Source: Dallia pectoralis (lineage: Eukaryota > Chordata > Actinopteri > Esociformes > Umbridae). Taken from it: a stretch of 64,000 bases of DNA. Within the stretch, counting starts at the first letter, position 1; each line of letters starts with the position of its first letter. The notes under the pieces are model-generated. The model was not told the origin of the DNA and did no database searches. It saw only the letters and a list, made by a program, of their open reading frames with translations. The position numbers were made by a program, and so were the translations under genes. Shown in pieces: positions 24,575-32,801 of this stretch. Where the stretch lies: assembly GCA_029465975.1 (NCBI GenBank), contig CM055728.1, positions 4,113,908-4,177,907 of the forward strand, written 5' to 3'.

Positions 24575-24969
24575 TCAGGTTAGTTAGGGTCTCCAGTGAG
24601 AGTGACGTTCTTCACTTTCTCCAGGATGTCCATCCTCCTCTCGCTGTCATACAGATTGTGTATTCTTAGAGGGTAGATTGTAAGATGGGTATCCCGATGC
24701 AATTTGAATGATTTATTTCAGTCCCTCCTCTTCTATTGTGTTTATTGGGCGGCAGTTTCTATCTATTTATCTAAAACATATCGGTTAACTCCTCGGTTAC
24801 TTGTTTAATCAATAGCCCGTCACTATTAGGTACTGTATTGCAGTAACGTGGGTGAGTCTGTCCTGTAGCCTCACTAGTAACGTCAATAATGACCGGGTGT
24901 TTTGCTTTTATATGATAAACTAATTCTATGGTATTTGAATTCGGCTTTGCAAACCGAAACCGAAACTAA

Positions 24970-25053
24970 TAAAGTGTTGCGTTAAATTATTTTAACGCGT
25001 TAAACATTTCAAATTAACGGCTCAGATTAACGCGTTAACAATCCCAGCCCTAG
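24970..25053. mobile_element. hAT-type MITE end
   Basis: Contains the paired motif 'taacgcgtta' twice and ends 'aatcccagccctag', whose reverse complement CTAGGGCTGGGATT is a familiar end of fish hAT-type MITEs. A matching left end is not seen, so it looks truncated. Confidence 0.55.
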
Positions 25054-25344
25054 TTTATTTTGTATAAGACAACACAAAACAAACTGATAACGGCGAAAAA
25101 AGCAAACTGGCTAACTCAAAGGAAAATGCGCATATCGCATTTTAAATAAATAAAAGTTAACCACAGCAATATTTACAAACAAACACTCACCTCTAAACTA
25201 CGTGACTTGGAACAATGCTAAGCAAAGTTGATAACTATCTAACAACCCTTTATAGCCCCACTAATAATAACCGCTAACAGCTGTGAACCCAAACGTAACC
25301 AAACCCCTGACAGAACTGTGCACCACCATAACGGATCCGTGAAG

Positions 25345-25570
25345 AAACAAAACCTCACCCTTGTGAAAGTTTCATTGAAATATACAGATGCGTGTCATCA
25401 GCATAACAGTCAAAATTGACATTTGTTTCAGATAACATAAGCCAGAGACAGCATATATAGTGAAAACACCATGCTGCAGAAACATCAATCCTGCCTCTGG
25501 GATCTTGTACCCACGCTGCGGCGCTCCATGTCCCCCTCCAGGCTGATGGAATTTTTGCTGCATCCAACAG
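25345..25570 (-). pseudogene. L2-like LINE reverse transcriptase fragment
   Basis: Minus-strand frame with FDCYADDTHLYISMKLSQ, the RT catalytic YADD-type motif of L2-group LINEs. Only this short block is preserved. Confidence 0.65.
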
Positions 25571-26794
25571 CTACGTATTTGACTAAGGAGATACTGTTAT
25601 TCTTCTTCTGTTTGTAGCCAATTTCACAGTTTTCCTTTTAAGGCCAAATCTCTTTCTCAGGGATATTTCTCAGAATCCTGTGGTTAAATATGTCTCTTAC
25701 TTTAGCCTTCAGTAGAATTTCAGATGCTTAATGCAATGTATCCGCTAGTGCTAAAATCCAGGATTCTATATGTGCGTGTCAGGACAGCTTCTCTCCTAGA
25801 TTTCACAAGAAACCAACAATCCATTACAATAGTAACCTTGTTACCATTCCTCTGAAATCGTTTATGAGCTACAAATACATAATGTGATGATTTGACTTGT
25901 ATTGATGCACAAAATTATGCAAATTATTCACTTAAATATTTGCAGCCTTCTCAGTAAAATGGATCATATAAAGATCTCATCTTGCAAACCCAGACATCTT
26001 GTTTTTATCCGATACATGGCTAACAGAAAACATGGACTTGTAATTGCTAGATTGTTACAGAATGTACAGGGCAGATCAGAGGGGGAAAAATGTTGGAGTT
26101 GCTATTTATGTAAAATCGCTGTTTCATTATTGAAACAATTAGAATTTTGGGCCATAAGCCTACAACTAGAAATAAACTTAAGTATTATAATCTTAGGAGT
26201 TTATCGTCCTCCCTCAAAATAGTCTCTGCTAGTTGAACTCACTAATGGTTTCATTTGCCACCACTGATGTCTTAATTGCAATTGGATTTTAACATTGACT
26301 AGGTATGTAATACCTTTGTTTTTTAAGCGATTTTGGTCCAAATTAAATCTTAAGCAGTTAATTAAATAGCTGACACGTCGACATCTAAAGGGCCGCTCAA
26401 AATCTACCACTATAGATCTTATTTTTACCAACTCCCCAGACAAATATGTTGCAAGTGGGTGTTTGCTTTAGAATTAAGTGGTCTATAAGTGGCTATTATA
26501 CAGGATGCAAAAAAATCTATGTAGAAAACTAAAATCAGATTCTTTTGTCAACACCTTATCTGATTGTCCAGGAAACCCGGCCAAGTGTTGGAAAAAAATC
26601 TCTAAAGGGTTGTACCTAATTCACTGCCACATCAAATTAATTCATTCTCTGTCATCATCACAGATAAAAATTAGATAATAGATCATTGCGACAATTTAAT
26701 CATCATTTTATTTCCGCAAGCTATATATTTCATTCAATAGCTAGGTTTACTTTCAGAAAATTCTATAGTAAGGAAGTCATTGATGCCCTATTAT

Positions 26795-27351
26795 TGTCAT
26801 GGTTCACAGGTGTTCCCGTGTGTTCCTGTGTCGTGGTGTGCTTGTTTGTCTCCATCTTGTGGGTGTTCATAGGGTTTCATCATTACCTTAGTTTTCCCGC
26901 CCTTTTTCTCACCTGTTGCTTGTTAGTCCTCGTTATGTGTAGTATTTAGTCTTCCCTGTTATCCTGTGTGTTTGTCGGGTCATTGTCTTGTTAAGGTACG
27001 TGGTTTCTGTTTCTGGTCTGTGTTAATTCTATGATTGTTAGTTCTTTGTGTGTAGGAATGTTTCGTGTCTGTGTTTATTCCTAGGCTGGTTATTTCGTTA
27101 TGTGTTTGTAGGAATCTTTTGTGTCAATGTTTTCCTGTGCTGGTTAGTTTTGTCTTTGGTAGGGTGGAGTAGAGGTAGGCCGGTATTTTAGGGGATGTGA
27201 TCTGTGTCTGTTCTGATGTTTTGTTTCTCTGTCTTGTTAAGTTCTCGTTTCTTGTGCCTGTTCCTGCCTGGATGAGAATAAAAACCCTTTGGTGGAAAAG
27301 CTTCTCCGCGATTGTGTCTACTCCTTGGGATCTGCATGGCAGACCCTGACA
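26795..27351 (+). repeat. 5' LTR
   Basis: Starts TGTCATGGTTCACAGG, ends GCAGACCCTGACA. Contains a TATA-like TATTTAG (26943-26949), a proposed transcription start at GTCGGGTCATT (26974) and AATAAA at 27277-27282. R would be about 320 bases long. The last 16 bases include ATG 27336, start of the interior frame. Confidence 0.95.
26943..26984 (+). promoter_or_regulatory. LTR core promoter and self-primer sequence
   Basis: TATTTAG at 26943 lies about 31 bases before GTCGGGTCATT (26974-26984). This 11-mer is the exact reverse complement of AATGACCCGAC at 27353-27363, two bases into the interior. In Tf1 of fission yeast, and as proposed for vertebrate sushi elements, the first 11 bases of the transcript prime reverse transcription by pairing with such a site. 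The start position is inferred from this pairing. Confidence 0.7.
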
Positions 27352-27352
27352 G

Positions 27353-27363
27353 AATGACCCGAC
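27353..27363 (+). promoter_or_regulatory. primer-binding site (self-priming type)
   Basis: AATGACCCGAC, two bases after the 5' LTR. No TGG start as expected for tRNA-primed elements; instead complementary over all 11 bases to the inferred 5' end of the element's own RNA (26974-26984). The site overlaps the coding frame, including its second in-frame ATG (27354). Confidence 0.7.
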
Positions 27364-27755
27364 CCGCTATGACACAGCGGAGAAAGAAGAGCTGTCCGTC
27401 CACTTACGGACAGTCTCCAGAGTTCCCGGAATGTTTTCGCCGGTGCGCGATCCGGCGCGGACCGCCCCTCCCTCCTCGAACATCCACTCCGCCAGCTATC
27501 TGGTTACCGGCGGACTACGCAGCATTGCGTGAGTGGAGAGAGTCACTCCGCAGCGAGGATGAGGAGTATCTGGAGGGGGAGTACGGCTGGGAGCCCTATG
27601 GTGCTGAGGACTCCGAGTCTGAGGACGAGTCCGAGGAGGAGTACATGGAGGGGAGGTTTCGCTGGGATCCTTTCACCCTCCAGCTGATTCCTGTCTCACC
27701 TTCCTCGTTTCTGCCCTCCACCTCACCACCCCTGAGAGCTGCTCGGCAGCACGAG

Positions 27756-28162
27756 ATGGCTGCCGCCCCGCAGCTCACGATGGCTGCCGCCCCGCAGCAC
27801 AAGATGGCTGCCGCCCCGCAGCACAAGATGGCTGCCGCCCCGCAGCACAAGATGGCTGCCGCCCCGCAGCACAAGATGGCTGCCGCCCCGCAGCACAAGA
27901 TGGCTGCCGCCCCGCAGCACAAGATGGCTGCCGCCCCGCAGCACAAGATGGCTGCCGCCCCCAGCACAAGATGGCTGCCGCCCCGCAGCTCAAGATGGCT
28001 GCCGCCCCGCAGCTCAAGATGGCTGCCGCCCCGCAGCTCAAGATGGCTGCCGCCCCGCAGCTCAAGATGGCTGCCGCCCCGCAGCTCAAGATGGCTGCCG
28101 CCCCGCAGCTCAAGATGGCTGCCGCCCCGCAGCTCAAGATGGCTGCCGCCCCGCAGCACAAG
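27756..28162 (+). repeat. coding minisatellite, 17 units of 24 bases
   Basis: Units start ATGGCTGCCGCCCCGCAG. Units 2-9 end CACAAG (one ends in the deletion), units 10-16 end CTCAAG, unit 17 again CACAAG, showing block-wise amplification of variants. Unit 9 (27948-27970) is 23 bases long. Confidence 0.95.
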
Positions 28163-28309
28163 ATGGCTGACCAGGCTCAAGCGGCGAAAAGGACAGGGGA
28201 GGTCTCACTGCTGGACAGTGGTGAGGACCTTGGGTTTTCAGACGAGGAGGACATTGATGATGACCCTCCTCCTTTGGAAGACACCGGAGGTGGAAGGAAG
28301 AAGCTACTG

Positions 28310-29120
28310 CCTGAGCCTGTTCCCGTTTCCGTGCCTGAGCCTGTCCCCGTGTCCTTGCCTGAGCCTGTCCCCGTGTCCTTGCCTGAGCCTGTCCCCGTGT
28401 CCTTGCCTGAGCCTGTCCCCGTGCCCTTGCCTGAGCCTGTCCCCGTGCCCTTGCCTGAGCCTGTCCCCGTGCCCTTGCCTGAGCCTGTCCCCGTGCCCTT
28501 GCCTGAGCCTGTCCCCGTGCCCTTGCCTGAGCCTGTCCCCGTGCCCTTGCCTGAGCCTGTCCCCGTGCCCTTGCCTGAGCCTGTCCCAGTTTCCCAACCC
28601 GAGCCTGTCCCAGTTTCCCAACCCGAGCCTGTCCCAGTTTCCCAACCCGAGCCTGTCCCAGTTTCCCAACCCGAGCCTGTCCCAGTTTCCCAGCCTGTGC
28701 CTGTCCCAGTTTCCCTGCCTGTCCCAGTCCCAGTTTCCCTGCCTGTCCCAGTCCCAGTTTCCCTGCCGGTGCCAGTCCCCGTTTCCTTGCCTGAGCCAGC
28801 CCCCGTGTCCGTCCCAGAGTCTGTCCCCGTGGCTGTCCCCGTGGCTGTCCCGGTCCCCGAGCTCACTCCAGCCCCCGAGCTCACTCCAGCCCCAGAGCTC
28901 ACTCCAGCCCCAGAGCTCACTCCAGCCCCAGAGCTCACTCCAGCCCCAGAGCTCACTCCAGCCCCAGAGCTCACTCCAGCCCCAGAGCTCACTCCAGCCC
29001 CAGAGCTCACTCCAGCCCCAGAGCTCACTCCAGCCCCAGAGCTCACTCCAGCCCCAGAGCTCACTCCAGCCCCAGAGCTCACTCCAGACCCCGAGCTCAC
29101 TCCAGACCCCGAGCTCAGTT
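28310..29120 (+). repeat. coding minisatellites, 24-base and 18-base units
   Basis: First array: about 20 units of a 24-base Pro/Val/Glu-coding unit (cctgagcctgtccccgtgcc with variants using tttcccaacc). Second array, from 28856: about 14 near-identical 18-base units (gagctcactccagccccа-type). Unit lengths are multiples of three, so the frame survives copy number change. Confidence 0.9.
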
Positions 29121-30162
29121 CAGACCCCTTGTCGGAGTCTGTCCCCCTGCCTGACTCCAGTCCTGTCCCCCCGCCTGACTCCAGTCCTGTCCCCCTGCCT
29201 GACCCCAGTCCGGTCCCCCGTCCTATGCCCGAGGCCGTCATCCTGGCCGGGACAGTTCCCGGGCCAAGGACTGTTGCCGGGCCAAAACCAGTTCCGGCAC
29301 GGCCACCTGAACCGTGTCCTCCGGGACGGCCACCTGAACCGTGTCCTCCGGCACGGCCACCTGAACCGTGTCCTCCGGCACGGCCACCTGAACCGTGTCC
29401 TCCGGCACGGCCACCTGAACCGTGTCCTCCGGCACGGCCACCTGAACCGTGTCCTCCGGCACGGCCTCCTGACCCGTCTCCTCCGGCCCTGCCTCCTGAC
29501 CCGTCTCCTCCGGCACTGCCTCCTGACCCGTCTCCTCCGGCACTGCCTCCTGACCCGTCTCCTCCTGTCCGGCCTCCAGACCTGCACCCTCCTGATCTGC
29601 CTTCTGACCTGCACCCTCCTGATCTGCCTTCTGACCTGCACCCTCCTGATCTGCCTTCTGACCTGCATCCTCCGGGTCGACCTCCAGATCTGCTCCCGCC
29701 GGGTAGACCTCCTGACCCGCTCCCGCCGGGTAGACCACCTGACCCGCCGTCCTTGCCTGTCCGGTCGCCCGAGCTGTCCTTGCCTGTCCGGCCTCCTGAC
29801 CCTCATCCGTCCTTCCGGACCTCTGCTCCGCCTACGCCTGTCCGGCCTCCTGACCCGCATCCGCCCGTCCTGTCCTCTGCCCCGCCTCAGCCGTTACGGC
29901 CTCCTGACCCGCATCCGCCCGGCCGGGTCTCTGCTCCGCCCTCTCCGGTCCGGCCTCCTGACTCTGTGTCTTGCTGGCACTGTCCTCTAGGCCTCCGCTT
30001 GCCCCCGGAGTAACTGCACTATTCCCTTGACTCTGTCCCCGTTCCAGGTTTTTTGTTTCTCGCCTCCATCCCACCCCACCTCCTCTGCCGCCTCCCCGCT
30101 GCAATTCGTAGCCGGGGTTTTAGTTTACTTTTTATTTTTTGGCGCTTCTGGAGCCGCGCCTT

Positions 30163-30172
30163 GAGGGGGGGG
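30163..30172 (+). promoter_or_regulatory. polypurine tract
   Basis: GAGGGGGGGG run, three bases (tac) before the 3' LTR start at 30176. Position and composition fit the plus-strand primer site of Gypsy-type elements. Confidence 0.8.
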
Positions 30173-30175
30173 TAC

Positions 30176-30732
30176 TGTCATGGTTCACAGGTGTTCCCGT
30201 GTGTTCCTGTGTCGTGGTGTGCTTGTTTGTCTCCATCTTGTGGGTGTTCATAGGGTTTCATCATTACCTTAATTTTCCCGCCCTTTTTCTCACCTGTTGC
30301 TTGTTAGTCCTCGTTATGTGTAGTATTTAGTCTTCCCTGTTATCCTGTGTGTTTGTCGGGTCATTGTCTTGTTAAGGTACGTGGTTTCTGTTTCTGGTCT
30401 GTGTTAATTCTATGATTGTTAGTTCTTTGTGTGTAGGAATGTTTCGTGTCTGTGTTTATTCCTAGGCTGGTTATTTCGTTATGTGTTTGTAGGAATCTTT
30501 TGTGTCAATGTTTTCCTGTGCTGGTTAGTTTTGTCTTTGGTAGGGTGGAGTAGAGGTAGGCCGGTATTTTAGGGGATGTGATCTGTGTCTGTTCTGATGT
30601 TTTGTTTCTCTGTCTTGTTAAGTTCTCGTTTCTTGTGCCTGTTCCTGCCTGGATGAGAATAAAAACCCTTTGGTGGAAAAGCTTCTCCGCGATTGTGTCT
30701 ACTCCTTGGGATCTGCATGGCAGACCCTGACA
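30176..30732 (+). repeat. 3' LTR
   Basis: Matches the 5' LTR over its whole 557 bases except one difference seen by eye (taccttaatttt here, taccttagtttt in the 5' copy). Confidence 0.95.
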
Positions 30733-31264
30733 ATTATCTTTAGAAATCTTTAGGGGCAGACAATTTGGAGCCTGGTCTATTAAAATGTGGAACATCCCTT
30801 ATTGATGGAGCAATAACCCTTATTTTTAACTTGACATTATCTTTAGGACTCATTCCTAAATTATGGAAATCTGCATATGTGTTGCCTGTTCATAAAGCGG
30901 GTGATAGTGGTGACCTCAAAAATTATCGGACAATTTCAAGGCTACCTAGAAAAGGTTCATGAATCATTGATAAATGTGCAGCTTTGCTCCTTCCTGGTTG
31001 AGAAATTGATTTTAATGCAAATCAATCAGTTTTTTCCCTTATCATAGCACTATTACTGCCTCTACACTAGTTCAGAATGATCTTGTAAATGCTCTGGATG
31101 CCAAATTAACTTGTGCTGCATTGTTCATTGACTTGTCTAAGGCCTTTGATAAAGTTGACCATGGGGATCATGTTGAAGAAATTGTCATTAATAGACCTTA
31201 GTCTTGCTGCATGTTCTTGGTTTCATAACTATCTTACTGCCCTATGTAAATAGTTGTACAATCC

Positions 31265-31480
31265 TGTACACTCCTTGTACAAATAGCTCTTTAGTCTTGC
31301 AAGGATCCTGGAGGGGGCCGTAAGGTGGAGAGATTATATCTCCACACTGCCCTGGGAACGCCTCGGGATTCCCCAGTCAGAGCTGGCCAATGTTGCCAGG
31401 GAAAGGGAAGTTTGGGGTCCCCTGCTAGAGCTGGTACCCCCGCGACCCGACCCCTGATAAGCGATTGAAGATGAGATGAG
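31265..31480 (+). mobile_element. internally deleted RTE-like LINE copy
   Basis: Flanked by the 13-base duplication AGTTGTACAATCC (31252-31264 and 31481-31493). The first part matches the RT region of the full-length element near 58045-58077 (gcaaggatcctggagggggc) and then jumps to its 3' end at about 59056 (gtggagagattatatctcca), continuing to the 'gaagatgagatgag' tail. So about 1 kb is missing inside a 216-base copy. Confidence 0.8.
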
Positions 31481-31531
31481 AGTTGTACAATCCACCTTCA
31501 TGGTGACGATTCAATTCCATATGCCTGTTCC

Positions 31532-31776
31532 TAGGGCTGGGCGATATGGCTGAAAACTGTTTCACGATATAAGTGTTTCATATTGGTCGATATCAATAAC
31601 TATTTATATTTTTTATGACATATTTAAAATAATAAAAAATATATGGTATATTGCTTTGCAAGCTCTGGTTTTTTTTTCCGACGAAGAAAAATAATTAATC
31701 GAACGCATTTTTTATTGATATTGATTACGTGTCTATCGCGATACATATCGTTATCGTTTTATCGCCCAGCCCTATA
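31532..31776. mobile_element. hAT-type MITE
   Basis: Left end TAGGGCTGGGCGATAT, right end reverse-complemented TAGGGCTGGGCGATAA; 8-base CCTGTTCC on both sides (31524-31531 and 31777-31784), with two extra bases TA before the right copy. Inside is AT-rich and non-coding. Confidence 0.78.
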
Positions 31777-32801
31777 CCTGTTCCCCAATGATCAATAGCT
31801 GTTATACAGTTTACAGTTCAGATAGCACTTAAAACGTGTAAAATTGTACTTAATACAAGCAAAACCAAAATGTTGTTTTAAAATCAATAATAAAAATGTT
31901 TTATTACTTCAGACGGTTGAAACACACATCATTGTATTTTTTACCAGAAAGTTGGTTAGACCTTAAAAGTGTGTCGATCCCTCCCTTATTGTATTTTTTA
32001 TACCAATAACTACTCCACAAGCTTACGGTAAATTTAAAATCACTGTTGACACCTAGATCATCGTGTTTAAATACTAGAGTTGGATAGTATTGCAGACACG
32101 TGTTTTAACTACTGAGTTGGGTCATTATGCCTTCATTTTCAAAGCACCTCGTCTGTGGAATAGTATCCAATCGGAGTTTCATTTGGGTGCCTTGGTTGGT
32201 GTCAATGGATGCCTGCAAGGGCGTAACTTTGGGTCTATCATTGGGGGGGTTAAACTCGCGGCATATTTACGAATTTATTTATTTATTGAATAATTTTCTT
32301 GTGTAAAAGGTAAAACGCTAATTTTCCGTTCCTGTATTAGAAATACATTGTAATACTGATACTTTTACTGATTTAGGCTACTTAACGTAAATACAGCTGT
32401 TCACTTGACTATTTATGACATAATGACAGAGTAGTTAAATTAAGTGTTTAAGCACTAGGCAGCAGTGGCAGCTTCCACCTAATTTTTTGTTGTGTGTGTG
32501 TTCAATATCTTATAAAAAAGAAATAACTTAAAGATTAATCAATTGCATCACTGTATTGGCACCTACATGCAGCCAATGTATTATGCACAATTAAACTCTC
32601 AATACATTACACAATACAGGGTGGCACACTGGAGTGCAGCTTGCATCTTTATTCTTAACAGATTTCACATTGGTGGGCATCACCAAAATTCACCTTCCAA
32701 TAACAAAATCTTAACCAAAGCATGTAAATACGATCTGTAAATCACATTTTAAGGTATGTTACAACATATTAGGCTGCAACTTAACACATAGCCTAAACCA
32801 T

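Larger units (their letters stand above)
27336..30013 (+). pseudogene. repeat-built proline-rich/acidic protein of the LTR element (one frameshift)
   Basis: I recognise no known family. The frame starts at ATG 27336 inside the LTR (or 27354). A non-repetitive N-terminus of about 140 codons ends in an acidic stretch (EDSESEDESEEEYMEGRF). Then come 17 units of MAAAPQHK/MAAAPQLK (24 bases each, 27756-28162), an acidic spacer (GFSDEEDIDDDPPPLED), an array of PEPVPVPL-type units (24 bases, about 28310-28800), about 14 units of PELTPA (18 bases, 28856-29117), RPPEPCPPA-type units (27 bases, about 29300-29465), DPSPPALPP units and HPPDLPSDL units (27 bases), ending with a Pro/Arg-rich tail and stop at 30011. 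One G is missing in unit 9 near 27960, so the N-terminal and C-terminal parts are in different frames; otherwise about 890 codons are free of stops. Confidence 0.7.
26795..30732 (+). mobile_element. non-autonomous LTR retrotransposon with repeat-coding ORF
   Basis: Two 557-base LTRs flank a 2.8 kb interior, with a perfect 5-base target duplication ATTAT (26790-26794 and 30733-30737). LTRs begin TGTCATGG and end CCCTGACA. A purine tract (GAGGGGGGGG, 30163-30172) precedes the 3' LTR. A self-priming binding site lies at 27353-27363. No gag zinc knuckle, protease, RT, RNase H or integrase is found; the interior holds one repeat-built reading frame. LTRs differ at one base by eye. Inserted in the L2-like LINE, same strand. 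Confidence 0.93.

Noticed and set aside
28177..29241. 354-codon antisense Gly/Ser/Thr-rich frame
   Set aside because: Shadow of the in-phase Pro/Val and Pro/Glu repeats of the LTR element; no promoter, no known domain.
27312..29990. 892-codon + frame taken as one protein
   Set aside because: After the missing base near 27960 this frame reads the repeats out of phase (Cys/Leu/Ser and Arg/His-rich). The acidic spacer and regular Pro-rich arrays are in the other frame, which is the likely original.
26795..30732. Endogenous retrovirus
   Set aside because: No gag, pol or env homology and self-priming rather than a tRNA site; fits a non-autonomous Gypsy-type element.
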